Of a stretch of 64,000 nucleotides of DNA, positions 51,537-60,349 are shown one piece after another. The position numbers were made by a program, and so were the translations under genes. The stretch comes from Nonomuraea rhodomycinica (GTDB lineage Bacteria; Actinomycetota; Actinomycetes; Streptosporangiales; Streptosporangiaceae): contig NZ_JABWGO010000018.1 of the NCBI RefSeq assembly GCF_013363995.1, positions 37,865 to 101,864 on the forward strand, written 5' to 3'. Within the stretch, counting starts at the first letter, position 1, and the number at the start of each line of letters is the position of its first letter. Below the pieces are notes generated by a model. The model saw nothing but the letters and a program-made list of their open reading frames with translations. It ran no database searches and had not been told where the DNA came from.

Positions 51537-51574
51537 GCCGCCAGTGAAGGCAGCGCCGTGTTACCAGCGCTTAT

Positions 51575-51595
51575 GCGCTTTCCGATACGCCGACG
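51575..51595. promoter_or_regulatory. VanR-type box upstream of vanY
   Basis: On the minus strand the 21 bases read as CGtCGGCGTATCG followed by GAAAGCGC. This matches the motif at 53477-53500 before vanR at 18 of 21 positions. It lies about 40 bp before the vanY start, in the 129-bp gap after the kinase gene. Confidence 0.55.
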
Positions 51596-51665
51596 ACATG
51601 CTCGGCCTCCTAGCATCGGGACATGCGCGTGCTCTCGCCGGCCGGCTCTCCTGCGCCCGCGGCCG

Positions 51666-52763
51666 TCAGCCCTGCGGGGTGTGCGGCGGCGCGGCGGGCA
51701 GTCCCACCGTGACGCGGAGCCCGCCGGCGGGGCGGGGGGTGAGGGTGAGCGTTCCGTCGTGTGCTCGCGTGATGCTTCTGACGATGGCCAGGCCGAGGCC
51801 GACACCCGCGTGGTCGGCGCGTACGCGCGTGGTGCCGCGCCGAAACGGCTCGACAAGGGTGGAGACCACGTGCGGGGCGAGCTTCTCGCCCGTGTTCTCC
51901 ACGGTGAGGAGCACGGTCGTGGGGCGAACGCTGGTCGTGACCCACACGGTGCCCTGTTCGGGCAGGTTGTGGACGATCGCGTTGTGCACCAGGTTCGTCG
52001 TCATCTGCAGCAGGAGCGCGGGTGAGCCGACGGCGAGGGCCGGGTCGCCGGAGGTCTCGATGGTGAGGCCGCGTCTTTCCGCCAGGGACAGGAGCGTTTC
52101 TGCGGCTTCTTCCGCTATCAGCGACAAATCGACGCGGTGTCGCGTGAAGGACCGTTGGTCGGCGCGGCTGAGCAGGAGCAACGCCTCGGTGAGGTCGATC
52201 GCTCGGGTGTTGACGGCGTGGAGGCGGCCGACCAGCTCACCGGTGTCGCGGTTCGGATCGGCGCGGGCCACGTCCAGAAGCGTCTGCGCGATCGCCAGTG
52301 GGGTGCGCAGCTCGTGGGAGGCGTTGGCCGCGAATCTCTCCCGCTCGGCGACGTGTGTTTCGATCCGGGCGAGCATGGCGTCGAAGGCGTCGGCGAGTTC
52401 GCGCAACTCGTCTCTGCGGCCCGGCAGCCGGATGCGGTGGGAGAGCGATCCGCTCGCGGCCATGCGGGTGGCGTCCGTGATGCGCGTCAGGGGGGTGAGC
52501 ATCCGGCCGGCGAGGAACCACCCACCCACGAGCCCGAACACCAGCAGAAACGCCAGCACCGCGACTCCGACCGGCGCGAACGAACGCACGATGGCGGAGC
52601 GGTTGACCAGGAAGTCGCCGGTGGTCCAGATCGCGTCGTCGGGCAGGCCGTGCTGGTAGAAGACCACGACGGCGGCGAGCGGCAGGACACCCGCGACCAT
52701 GAGGAATCCGGCGTAGCTGAGGGTGAGTTTGAGGCGGACGCTCAAGCCGGGCGCCCTATCCAC
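51666..52763 (-). CDS. vanS: VanS-like sensor histidine kinase
   Basis: A 365-residue kinase with two membrane helices (about 13-35 and 66-90), a HAMP-like linker (GRMLTPLTRITDATRMAASG), the H box ANASHELRTPLAIAQTLLDV, N box TNLVHNAIVHNLP and G boxes HAGVGLGLAIV. GTG 52763 overlaps the regulator stop by 8 bp. Its position between vanR and vanY supports a role in sensing cell-wall stress or glycopeptides. It is closely similar to the kinase at 59115-60215. Confidence 0.9.
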   Translation of the reverse strand: MDRAPGLSVRLKLTLSYAGFLMVAGVLPLAAVVVFYQHGLPDDAIWTTGDFLVNRSAIVRSFAPVGVAVLAFLLVFGLVGGWFLAGRMLTPLTRITDATRMAASGSLSHRIRLPGRRDELRELADAFDAMLARIETHVAERERFAANASHELRTPLAIAQTLLDVARADPNRDTGELVGRLHAVNTRAIDLTEALLLLSRADQRSFTRHRVDLSLIAEEAAETLLSLAERRGLTIETSGDPALAVGSPALLLQMTTNLVHNAIVHNLPEQGTVWVTTSVRPTTVLLTVENTGEKLAPHVVSTLVEPFRRGTTRVRADHAGVGLGLAIVRSITRAHDGTLTLTPRPAGGLRVTVGLPAAPPHTPQG

Positions 52764-53451
52764 GGCCCCCTCCCCCGCCTCCGGCGCCGGGTTCCGTGTC
52801 GATGCGGTAGCCGACGCCGGCCACGGTCGCGATGATGGCGGGTTCGCCGAGCCGTTTGCGCAGCGCCGAGACCGTGATGCGCACCGCGTTGGTGAAGGGG
52901 TCGGCGTTCTCGTCCCACGCCCGCTCCAGGAGTTCCTCGGCGCTGACGACACCGCCTTCGGCGGCCACGAGGACTTCCAGCACGGCGAACTGCTTGCGGG
53001 TGAGCGCGACGTAGCGGCCGTCGCGGTAGACCTCGCGGCGGAACGGATCGACACGCAGGCCGGCGAGCTCCCGCACCGGTGGCCTGCTGTGGGCGCGCCT
53101 GCGGTCGAGTGCCCGCAGCCGCAGCACGAGCTCCTTGAGCTCGAACGGCTTGGTGAGGTAGTCGTCGGCGCCGAGCCCGAACCCGGACTCCTTGTCGTCG
53201 AGCCGGTCGGCGGCGGTGAGCATGAGGATCGGCATGCCGCTGCCGGAGGCGACGATGCGTCTGGCGATCTCGTCGCCGGAGGGGCCGGGGATGTCGCGGT
53301 CGAGGACGGCGATGTCGTAGGCGTTGACGCTCAGCAGTTCCACGGCGGTGTGACCGTCACCGGCGAGGTCGGCGGCGATCGCCTCCAGGCGCAGACCGTC
53401 GCGGATGGCCTGCGCCAGGTAGGGCTCGTCCTCCACGACCAGCACGCGCAT
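52756..53451 (-). CDS. vanR: VanR-like OmpR-type response regulator
   Basis: A 231-residue regulator. The receiver has D8 and the phosphoacceptor D51 in AVLDRDIPGPSGDE, and the Lys in YLTKPFELKEL. The winged helix is LTRKQFAVLEVLVAAEGGVV and NAVRITVSALRKRLGEP, ending in VAGVGYRIDT. A Gly-rich tail follows. ATG 53451 or 53460 could be the start. The operon order vanR-vanS, with vanY behind its own promoter, resembles VanRS control of VanY in glycopeptide-related actinomycetes. Confidence 0.9.
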   Translation of the reverse strand: MRVLVVEDEPYLAQAIRDGLRLEAIAADLAGDGHTAVELLSVNAYDIAVLDRDIPGPSGDEIARRIVASGSGMPILMLTAADRLDDKESGFGLGADDYLTKPFELKELVLRLRALDRRRAHSRPPVRELAGLRVDPFRREVYRDGRYVALTRKQFAVLEVLVAAEGGVVSAEELLERAWDENADPFTNAVRITVSALRKRLGEPAIIATVAGVGYRIDTEPGAGGGGGGRG

Positions 53452-53476
53452 GCTGTTCATGCTAGAAGCCGGACCA

Positions 53477-53500
53477 TATCGCCGGCGTATCGAAAACCGC
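53477..53500. promoter_or_regulatory. VanR-type box upstream of vanR
   Basis: TATCGCCGGCGTATCG followed by AAAACCGC, with a CGCCGGCG palindromic core, lies 26 bp before the vanR start. Related copies precede vanY and the deleted second vanR. The remaining bases to 53705 show no gene. Confidence 0.55.
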
Positions 53501-53705
53501 GCACCATGGCGGCGTACAGGCTGAGGGCGCCACGCGGAGTCGCCGACCGGCACCATGCGGCCGTGCGACCGGACGTCCAGGCGGGGCTGCGGACGCCGGT
53601 GCGATCCGTCGTGCAAGGCGACGCCGCCGGGCGGCGACCGGTCAGGGACGGCGTCGAGGATGCCGAGTCGCCGCGGCGATGCCGCCGACGCCGGCCCCCA
53701 CCCGG

Positions 53706-54629
53706 TCAGGGGACGAGAACGATGCGGTCGTCGGTCTCGGCGGTCCACGCCTGCGCGACCTGAGCGAGGGGTACGGCCCGCGCCCGTACGTCGATCGCGC
53801 CCGTGGCCACCGCCGAGGCCAGCTCCGGCAGCTCGGCGAGGAAGTCGCGGGCGGGGACCGAGCCGATGCCGCTGCCGACGATCTGCAGGCGGGCGGAGCG
53901 CAGGGCCGCGGAGGGGATCGGCGCGGTCGCGCCGGCGATGGACCCGATCTGGATCCAGTCCAGCGGGGCGGTGCGGTCGGCGCGGGCGGTGAGCAGCGGG
54001 ATCATGGCCCCCGCGGCGGGTTCGCCCCACACGTAGTCGATGACCACGTCGACGTCGGCCGCGCGGCCGATCTGGTCGTAGGTGATCGTCTCGTCGGCGC
54101 CGAGCGCGGTCAGCGCCTTGAGGCGGGTGGTGTCGCGGCCGGCGGCGATGACCTGGGCGGCGCCGAACAGCTTGGCGATCTGGACCGCCATCCGGCCGGC
54201 GTTGCCGGTGGCGCCGAGGACGAGGACGCGCCGGCCGGCGTGGAAGCCGACGCGCCGGCGCAACGCCACCCAGGACGACATGGCGGGGTTCATCGCGGCG
54301 GCGATCCGCACGGGGTCGATGCCGCCGGGCAGGATCACGCTGCGGCGGGGGTCGATGAGGGTGCGCTCGGCGAACGTCCCGAGAGGGGTGTCGTCCATGA
54401 CCACGTAGCGCAGGTTGCCCTCCTCGTCGCGCACCACGCCGTCGACGCCGGGGACCAGCGGGTACCCGCCGCCGCTGGAGTAGTGCGAGCCGTTCGCCTT
54501 GGCCCTGGTCAGATGGTGCAGGCCGGCCGCGAGGACCTCGACGAGCAGCTCGCCGTGGCGTGGCGCGGGGTCGGGGTGGTCGCGGCAGACGGGCGGGGCA
54601 TCGGATGCGGGGATGACGGCAGCACGCAT
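53706..54629 (-). CDS. Quinone oxidoreductase-like medium-chain dehydrogenase
   Basis: A 307-residue NADPH-dependent enzyme of the zinc-free MDR branch. Marks are the N-terminal GroES-like fold with YPLVPGVDGVV, the nucleotide loop VLVLGATGNAGRMAVQIAKL and LGADETITYD. No zinc ligands are seen. ATG 54629. It is divergent from a MarR gene with three operator copies between, so MarR repression induced by an electrophile or drug is likely. Confidence 0.9.
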   Translation of the reverse strand: MRAAVIPASDAPPVCRDHPDPAPRHGELLVEVLAAGLHHLTRAKANGSHYSSGGGYPLVPGVDGVVRDEEGNLRYVVMDDTPLGTFAERTLIDPRRSVILPGGIDPVRIAAAMNPAMSSWVALRRRVGFHAGRRVLVLGATGNAGRMAVQIAKLFGAAQVIAAGRDTTRLKALTALGADETITYDQIGRAADVDVVIDYVWGEPAAGAMIPLLTARADRTAPLDWIQIGSIAGATAPIPSAALRSARLQIVGSGIGSVPARDFLAELPELASAVATGAIDVRARAVPLAQVAQAWTAETDDRIVLVP

Positions 54630-54644
54630 GGTGATCTCCAGAGG

Positions 54645-54726
54645 ATGGTTTGTATTGCCAACTACCTTCCTCATAATGGTTGGTAATACAAACCATGTCA
54701 ACAGATTTGGTTGGCATTACCAACCA
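54645..54726. promoter_or_regulatory. Three phased MarR operators
   Basis: Three copies of a roughly 20-bp palindrome related to TGGTTGGCATTACCAACCA lie at 54645-54664, 54676-54696 and 54708-54726. Their centres are 31 bp apart, three helical turns. They cover both divergent promoters and must be the MarR sites by position and symmetry. Confidence 0.75.
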
Positions 54727-54746
54727 CGCCGGACTAGCATGACGGC

Positions 54747-55199
54747 ATGACCACCGCCGACGACGTCATGGACGCCCTCGTCCGGACCGCCTTCGAGGTG
54801 GCGGGCGTGCTGACCCGCATCGGCGGCGAGCACGACATGTCGCTCACCCAGCTGCGGGTGCTCGGCATCCTGCGCGACCGCCGCGCCCGCGTCACCGAGC
54901 TGGCCGCCTACCTCGGCCTGGACAAGTCCACGATGTCCGGCCTCATCGACCGTGCCCAGCGCCGGGGGCTGCTGACCCGCGGCAAGAACCCCGAGGACGG
55001 CCGGGTCGTCGAGGTGTACATGACCCCGGCCGGGCACGAACTCGCCGGACGCGTGGAGGACGACATCCGGCGTGCCCTGGCGCCCGTGACCGACCGCCTG
55101 GACCAGGAACAGCGCGATCGGCTCGTCGAGCTGCTCGACATCGTCTCGGCCCGCTCGCCGCGCACACCCGCCGCACCGGGGCCGACGACCGCGAGCTGA
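54747..55199 (+). CDS. MarR family transcriptional regulator
   Basis: A 150-residue winged-helix repressor: LTQLRVLGILRDRRARVTEL, YLGLDKSTMSGLIDRAQRRG and the wing GKNPEDGRVVEVYMTPAG. Divergent from the quinone oxidoreductase-like gene. A 14-bp duplication covers its stop codon. Confidence 0.93.
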   Translation: MTTADDVMDALVRTAFEVAGVLTRIGGEHDMSLTQLRVLGILRDRRARVTELAAYLGLDKSTMSGLIDRAQRRGLLTRGKNPEDGRVVEVYMTPAGHELAGRVEDDIRRALAPVTDRLDQEQRDRLVELLDIVSARSPRTPAAPGPTTAS

Positions 55200-55216
55200 C
55201 GGCCGCGAGCTGACGG
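55189..55216. repeat. Perfect 14-bp tandem duplication at the marR stop codon
   Basis: CCGCGAGCTGACGG occurs twice in direct succession. The first copy holds the marR TGA, so the protein is unchanged. This is a recent-looking slippage duplication. Confidence 0.9.
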
Positions 55217-55233
55217 TCTTGCGGTGCCGCGCC

Positions 55234-55893
55234 TCAGGTCACCAGGCCCCTGCGGTAGGCGTAGACCACCGCCTGCACGCGGTCACGCAGGTCGAGCTTG
55301 GTCAGGATGCGCGACACGTACGTCTTGACGGTCTCCTGGCTGATCACCAGCGTGGCGGCGATCTCGCTGTTGGACAGGCCGTCGGCGATGAGGCGCAGCA
55401 CCTCCAGCTCGCGCGGGGTCAGCGCGGTCCCGTCGGGCCGGTCCTGGGCCGGGCGGATCCGGGACGCGTACCTGCCGACGAGCTGCCGCGTCACCTCGGG
55501 CGCCAGCAGCGCGGCGCCCGAGGCGACGGTGCGGATGCCGTGCAGGAGCTGCGCCGGCGGCGCGTCCTTGAGCAGGAACCCGCTCGCCCCCGCGCGCAGC
55601 GCCTCGTAGACGTACTCGTCCAGGTTGAACGTCGTCACCACGAGCACCTTGACCGGATTCTCCACCCCGGCGCCGGCCAGCAGGCGGGTCGCGCCGATGC
55701 CGTCGAGCACCGGCATCCGCACGTCCATCACCACGATGTCGGGGCTCAACCGGCGGGCGAGGTCCACCGCGGCACGGCCGTCACCGCACTCGCCCACCAC
55801 CTCCAGATCGGGCTGGGCGTCGATGATCGTCGCGAAGCCGGTGCGGATCAGCGCCTGGTCGTCGCAGACCAGGACCCGGACCGGGGCGCTCAC
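55234..55893 (-). CDS. NarL/LuxR-type response regulator
   Basis: A 219-residue regulator: receiver with D11-D12 and phosphoacceptor in IVVMDVRMPVLDG, Lys in GFLLKDAPP, and LuxR helix-turn-helix LTPRELEVLRLIADGLSNSE and LVISQETVKTYVSRILTKLD. GTG 55893 overlaps the kinase stop as GTGA. Last gene of the CPBP-kinase-regulator operon. Confidence 0.94.
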   Translation of the reverse strand: MSAPVRVLVCDDQALIRTGFATIIDAQPDLEVVGECGDGRAAVDLARRLSPDIVVMDVRMPVLDGIGATRLLAGAGVENPVKVLVVTTFNLDEYVYEALRAGASGFLLKDAPPAQLLHGIRTVASGAALLAPEVTRQLVGRYASRIRPAQDRPDGTALTPRELEVLRLIADGLSNSEIAATLVISQETVKTYVSRILTKLDLRDRVQAVVYAYRRGLVT

Positions 55894-57047
55894 GACCGGC
55901 TCCCCGCGGGGATGCGGGCCCGTACCACGAAGCCGCCGCCCGCCCGCCGGTCGGCGCTGAACTCGCCGCCCAGCGCGTCCACCCGCTCGCGGAGCCCGGC
56001 CAGTCCCCGCCCGCTCCCGCCGGGAGAGGCGGCCCTGGCGGAGCCGGGACCGTCGGTGCTGACCTCCACGCTGATCTCCTTCTCGCCGTAGCGCACCCGC
56101 ACCGCGGTGGGGCTGCCGTGGGCGTGTTTGAGGGCGTTCGTCAGAGCCTCCTGGACGACCCTGTAGGTCACGAACTCGGCGCTGCCCGCCGACTCGGCCC
56201 GGCTGCCCTCCTCGGCGAACTCCACCGGCTGCCCGGCCCGGCGGGTCTGCTCCACGAGCGTGTGGAGCTCGCCGGCGGACGGCATGCCGACGTCGCTGTC
56301 GTGGTCGGCCTTGAGCAGGTCGAGCATGTGCCGCAGGTCGGTGATGGCCCGCCGGCCGGTGTCGGTGACGGCGCTCAGCGTCGCGTCGAGGCGGTCGGGC
56401 GCGGCCGTCAGGTAGCGGGCCGCCTCGGCCTGCACGACCATCGCGGTCACGTGGTGCGTCACGACGTCGTGGAGCTCGCGGGCGATCCGGGTGCGTTCGG
56501 CGGCGCGGGTGGCCTCGGCGACGTGGCGGCGGCGTTCCGCCTCGGCGGCGCGGGAGGAGCGCAGCCAGGCCCCGATGCCCCACGCGAGGGCCAGGGCCAG
56601 GTAGAACACCACGTAACCCTCCACCCGCTCGCTCGCGCCGAGCCGGCCGAGCGCGAGGGCCAGCGGCACGTACGCCATGGAGAGCAGGACCACGGTGACG
56701 CGCCGGTGACGTTCCAGATGGGCGCCCGCGCTGATGAGCGCGATGGGCATCGCGTTGCTCGCCAGCACGTGGTAGCCGTGGAGCTGGTCGACGGCGAAGC
56801 CGAGCGACACCAGAGCCAGGCACGCGGCCGGCCACCGCCGGCGCACGGCGAGCGGAAGGGACTCCAGGGCGATCACCGCGTACGCCAGCGCGTCGAAGGG
56901 CCGGGCCGGCAGGTCGCCGACCTGCGTCCCCTTGCCGTGGAGCGCCGGCAGCAGCGATGCGACGGCCAGCAGCAGCCCGAACGGTAAGTCTCGGGCCACG
57001 ACGTCGCACCGCTGCCACAGGTCCGTGGCCCGCCGTAGATCGATCAC
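55890..57047 (-). CDS. Two-component sensor histidine kinase (HPK7)
   Basis: A 385-residue kinase with about five or six membrane helices, the coiled segment RAAEAERRRHVAEATRAAER, phosphoacceptor block RTIARELHD-like TRIARELHDVVTHHVTAMVV near 195, and ATPase motifs VQEALTNALKHAHG and GRGLAGLRERVDALGG. GTG 57047 overlaps the protease stop as GTGA, and its own stop overlaps the regulator start. Partner of the regulator downstream. Confidence 0.92.
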   Translation of the reverse strand: MIDLRRATDLWQRCDVVARDLPFGLLLAVASLLPALHGKGTQVGDLPARPFDALAYAVIALESLPLAVRRRWPAACLALVSLGFAVDQLHGYHVLASNAMPIALISAGAHLERHRRVTVVLLSMAYVPLALALGRLGASERVEGYVVFYLALALAWGIGAWLRSSRAAEAERRRHVAEATRAAERTRIARELHDVVTHHVTAMVVQAEAARYLTAAPDRLDATLSAVTDTGRRAITDLRHMLDLLKADHDSDVGMPSAGELHTLVEQTRRAGQPVEFAEEGSRAESAGSAEFVTYRVVQEALTNALKHAHGSPTAVRVRYGEKEISVEVSTDGPGSARAASPGGSGRGLAGLRERVDALGGEFSADRRAGGGFVVRARIPAGSRS

Positions 57048-57865
57048 TGGGCGAGCGTAGCGGTCGCGCGGCGCCGGATCGGGATCACGTTGCCGCGCCG
57101 GCGGGCCAGCCACATGAACACGGCCGTCAGCATCAGGCCGAACACCACCGCGTACGGGCTCGCCTCCGGCCCGAACGCGCCGCCCGTGAGCAGGGCCGGT
57201 CCCGACGTCACGCCGTGCAGCAGCCCCTGCGTCGCGCCGTTGCCCGAGACCTCGGTGCCGAAGATGCCGGCCGCCGCGAAGTTCCAGCCGAAGTGCACGC
57301 CGATCGGCACCCACAGGGTGCGGGTGGCGGCGTAGGCGGCGGCGAGCATGCCGCCCGCCTCGATCGCGATGGCGATCGCGCCCCACAGACTGGCGTGCGG
57401 GTTGAACAGGTGCGACAGGCCGAACAGCAGGGCGGTCAGCGCCAGCGCCGGCCACGTCCCCGTGCGCTCCTCGACGATCCTGAACAGGATGCCGCGAAAC
57501 AGCAGCTCCTCCGTCACCGCGGCGGCGGCCATGAAGCCGAACAGCCCGGCCGCGCCCGCTGGCGAGCCCTGGCCGTCGATCCGGTAGCCGCCCACGAGAG
57601 CGATGTTCAGGATGACGGCTCCGAACAGCGCGACCCCGATCAGCGCCCCCCGGGCGATGGCGAAGGCGGCGCCCCGCGCCGCCACCTCCACCGGTGGCCG
57701 CCCCTCGGACCACCGCACCGCCCAGGCGTACACGAGCACGGCGAGCACGGCCGTCGCCAGGCCGAGGAGCAGGGTGAGGAGCGGGCTGCCCTGCACCGCG
57801 CCCACGATCGCGCCACCGAGGAAGGCGACCACCGCGACGGGCACGAGCTGTTTCAACAACCGCAT
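57044..57865 (-). CDS. CPBP family intramembrane glutamic protease
   Basis: A 273-residue membrane protein with about eight helices and the CPBP/Rce1 motifs: E119-E120-LLF-R124, FGLSHLFNPHAS and the HFGWN block. It is the first gene of an operon with a two-component system. It could process a signal protein for that system or be its output. ATG 57865. Confidence 0.92.
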   Translation of the reverse strand: MRLLKQLVPVAVVAFLGGAIVGAVQGSPLLTLLLGLATAVLAVLVYAWAVRWSEGRPPVEVAARGAAFAIARGALIGVALFGAVILNIALVGGYRIDGQGSPAGAAGLFGFMAAAAVTEELLFRGILFRIVEERTGTWPALALTALLFGLSHLFNPHASLWGAIAIAIEAGGMLAAAYAATRTLWVPIGVHFGWNFAAAGIFGTEVSGNGATQGLLHGVTSGPALLTGGAFGPEASPYAVVFGLMLTAVFMWLARRRGNVIPIRRRATATLAQ

Positions 57866-57956
57866 GAGGAACTCCGTTGACGTGGAGGGGACCGGCGACG
57901 GGCGTCGCCGCTACGCCGAGAAACGCTAGGGATCCGGCGGGCTGGAAGCGTCCCCG

Positions 57957-58047
57957 TGCGGTGGACACTCGCGGGTAGCTCGCACGGGGGACAGCCGCAC
58001 GCGCCGCGCTTGTCCCCCGCACGAGCTACCGGGGAATGTCCACCGCA
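57957..58047. repeat. Long imperfect inverted repeat (37-bp arms, 17-bp spacer)
   Basis: The arms 57957-57993 and 58011-58047 match at 32 of 37 positions. They begin TGCGGTGGACA and end GGGGGACA, with GGTAGCTCG in the middle. The repeat lies 92 bp before the CPBP start and 119 bp before the lipoprotein hydrolase start, in the only substantial gap there (57866-58165). It may be a regulator landing site, a hairpin or a small mobile relic. Confidence 0.8.
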
Positions 58048-58165
58048 TGGTGACGATCAAGGACCGGGCGATCCGTAGCGTTACACCCCAGCCACGGCGC
58101 CCCGCCGGCTTCCGCCGCACCGCCGTGCGCGTCATCCCGGCACCGACTCCCTCCCTGGAGGCCTC

Positions 58166-59065
58166 ATGCTCCGTAAGATCAAGACATCCGTCGTGGCCGC
58201 GCTGTGCTGCACCGCGCTCGGCGCGGCGCTGGCCGGCTGCGACGGCGACGCGATGGAGAACTGGGACCCCCTCGCCCCCGCCACGCGGACAGCCGGCGCC
58301 GCCCCGATCTCCGGGACCCAGAAGATCGACGTGGCGGGCCACTCGGTGAACGTGTCCTGCTCGGGCGACCCCGGCGAAGGCCGGCCGGTCGTCGTCCTGC
58401 TGCACGGGGCCGGCGACGGGCTGGACAAGCTGGCCGCCGTCCAGAAGACGCTGAGCAAGCAGCACCGGGTCTGCTCCTACGACCGGCTCGGCGCGGGCGC
58501 CAGCGACCAGCCGGACGGCCCGCAGAGCTTCGCCAGTACGGGCAAGATCCTGACCGGCGTGCTCGACCGGGTCGCCGGTGACGGCCCGGTCGTCCTGGCC
58601 GGGCACTCGCTGGGCGGGCTGATCGCCGCCCGGTACGCCCCCGACCACCAGGACAGGGTCAAGGGACTGGTCCTCATGGACGCCACCCCGCCCACCATGG
58701 AGGCCGACATCAGCAAGGCGATCCCCGAGTCCGCCACCGGCCCGGCGGCCGAGCTGCGCGCGCAGAACCTCGCGATGTTCCGGGGCGAGAACCCGGAGAA
58801 GCTCGTCATCGCCGACGCCGAGGTGCGTTCCGCCGGGAACATCCCGGTGGAGGTGATCCAGCACGGGAAGCCGTACCTCGCGGCCGTCCCCGAGTACGGG
58901 CCGCGCCTGGAGCGGGCGTGGGCCGCGGGCCAGCGCAAGTGGCGCGGGCTGTCCGGCGACAGCAAGCTGAGCACGGCCGCGAGCAGCGGCCACTACATCT
59001 ACGTCGACCAGCCCGAGGTCGCCGTCCAGGCCATCGAACGCGTCACCGCGCGGGCCGCGGGGTGA
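58166..59065 (+). CDS. Alpha/beta hydrolase lipoprotein
   Basis: A 299-residue secreted lipoprotein with lipobox LAGC (Cys25). The hydrolase core has the oxyanion motif LLHGAGDGLD, nucleophile elbow GHSLGG near residue 150 and catalytic His in SSGHYIYVDQP. The Asp may be in AVRSAGN-like IADAEVRS or nearby. Substrate unknown; esterase or lipase activity at the cell surface is likely. It ends 49 bp before the converging kinase gene. Confidence 0.88.
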   Translation: MLRKIKTSVVAALCCTALGAALAGCDGDAMENWDPLAPATRTAGAAPISGTQKIDVAGHSVNVSCSGDPGEGRPVVVLLHGAGDGLDKLAAVQKTLSKQHRVCSYDRLGAGASDQPDGPQSFASTGKILTGVLDRVAGDGPVVLAGHSLGGLIAARYAPDHQDRVKGLVLMDATPPTMEADISKAIPESATGPAAELRAQNLAMFRGENPEKLVIADAEVRSAGNIPVEVIQHGKPYLAAVPEYGPRLERAWAAGQRKWRGLSGDSKLSTAASSGHYIYVDQPEVAVQAIERVTARAAG

Positions 59066-59114
59066 CGCCGTCGTCGGGGACGGCGTCGCCGGGGACGCCG
59101 TCGCGATCGACGAG

Positions 59115-60215
59115 CTAGTGGGTTCCGTCCGGGGAGGGTGCCCGCGGCGCGGCGGGAAGGCGAACCGTGACGAGAAGGCCGCCGGTGGGGCGGGGCGCGA
59201 GGTCGAGGGCTCCGTGGTGCGCTCGGACGATGCTGTGCACGATGGCCAGCCCGAGGCCGACGCCGGCGTGCTCGTCGGTGCGGATGCGGGTCGTTCCGCG
59301 TTGAAAGGGTTCGGTGAGGGTCGGCAGGAGTTCCGGCGGGAGCGGTTGGCCGGTGTTCTCGACCAGCAGCACGCTCGCGTCGTGCCGCGCCCGGGTGTGG
59401 ACCGTCACGGTGCCGCCGGTGGGCAGGTTGTGCACGACGGCGTTCTGGACGAGGTTGGTCACCATCCGCAGGATCAGCGCCGCGGAGCCGACGGTCTGCG
59501 CCTTCTCGCCGGTGACGGCGAGCGTGATCCTGCGCTGCTCGGCGAGGGGAAGCAGCGTTTCGGCGGCCTCCTCGGCGACGAGGGACAGGTCGACGCTCTC
59601 GCGCGTGAAGCTCCCGCGGTCGGCGCGGCTGAGCAGCAGCAGGGCCTCGGTGAGGTCGATCGCCCGCGTGTTGACGGTGCGGAGGCGTTCGATGAGCTGC
59701 CTGTGGCCCTCCGTGGAGTCGTGGCGGGCGACGTCGAGGAGCGCCTGCGAGATCGCCAGCGGGGTGCGCAGCTCGTGGGAGGCGTTCGCGGCGAAGCGTC
59801 GCTGTTCGGCGACGTGTGACTCAAGTCGTTCCAGCATGGTGTCGAACACGTCGGCGAGTTCGCCGAACTCGTCGTCGCGGCCCCGCAGGCGGATCCGGTG
59901 GGACAGCGAGCCGTTCGCGGCCATCCGTGCCGCGTCCGCGATCCGGGTGAGCGGTGCGAGCATGCGGCCGGCGAGGAACCATCCTCCCAGCAGGCCGAAC
60001 CCCAGGAGGAAGGCCAGCGCCCCGGCCACGGCGGGGGCGAAGCGCACGCGGACCGAGCGCGCCAGCGTCCCGCCGGGAGCGGTGATCACCTCGGGCGCGT
60101 AACGCACCAGGTACACCCACACCACGGCCAGCAGGACAACGCCGGCGAGGAAGAGGAACGCGGCGTAGCTGAGGGTCAGTTTCAGCCGGGCGCTGAACCT
60201 CGGGCGTCTCCTCAT
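59115..60215 (-). CDS. Orphan VanS-like sensor histidine kinase
   Basis: A 366-residue kinase, full length and apparently intact: two membrane helices, HAMP-like GRMLAPLTRIADAARMAANG, H box ANASHELRTPLAISQALLDV, N box TNLVQNAVVHNLP and G box HAGVGLGLAIVHSIV. It is a clear paralog of vanS at 51666-52763 (shared VNTRAIDLTEALLLLSRAD). The response regulator that should precede it is reduced to its first codons, so it must signal through another regulator, perhaps the VanR at 52756. Confidence 0.9.
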   Translation of the reverse strand: MRRRPRFSARLKLTLSYAAFLFLAGVVLLAVVWVYLVRYAPEVITAPGGTLARSVRVRFAPAVAGALAFLLGFGLLGGWFLAGRMLAPLTRIADAARMAANGSLSHRIRLRGRDDEFGELADVFDTMLERLESHVAEQRRFAANASHELRTPLAISQALLDVARHDSTEGHRQLIERLRTVNTRAIDLTEALLLLSRADRGSFTRESVDLSLVAEEAAETLLPLAEQRRITLAVTGEKAQTVGSAALILRMVTNLVQNAVVHNLPTGGTVTVHTRARHDASVLLVENTGQPLPPELLPTLTEPFQRGTTRIRTDEHAGVGLGLAIVHSIVRAHHGALDLAPRPTGGLLVTVRLPAAPRAPSPDGTH

Positions 60216-60300
60216 GAGTGCCGCCGGGGCGGGAGGTGCCCATGCCGGGGTCGGTCCGGTGACCGGCGCCGGGCACGGATGAGCGTGGCACGGCGTCCGG

Positions 60301-60325
60301 TGCGGAAGACGATCAGCACGCGCAT
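60301..60325 (-). pseudogene. First codons of a deleted VanR-like regulator
   Basis: ATG at 60325 begins MRVLIV, the same start as vanR (MRVLVVEDE). It then runs at once into sequence with no receiver-domain similarity. About 220 codons are missing before the kinase start at 60215. The promoter motif upstream is still present. Confidence 0.55.
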
Positions 60326-60349
60326 ACCCGAAGCCTAGGCAGCACGGCA

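Noticed and set aside
50952..53451. A complete vancomycin-resistance cluster.
   Set aside because: Only vanY-, vanS- and vanR-like genes are present. No vanH, vanA ligase or vanX is seen, so at most a VanY-type trimming resistance can be proposed.
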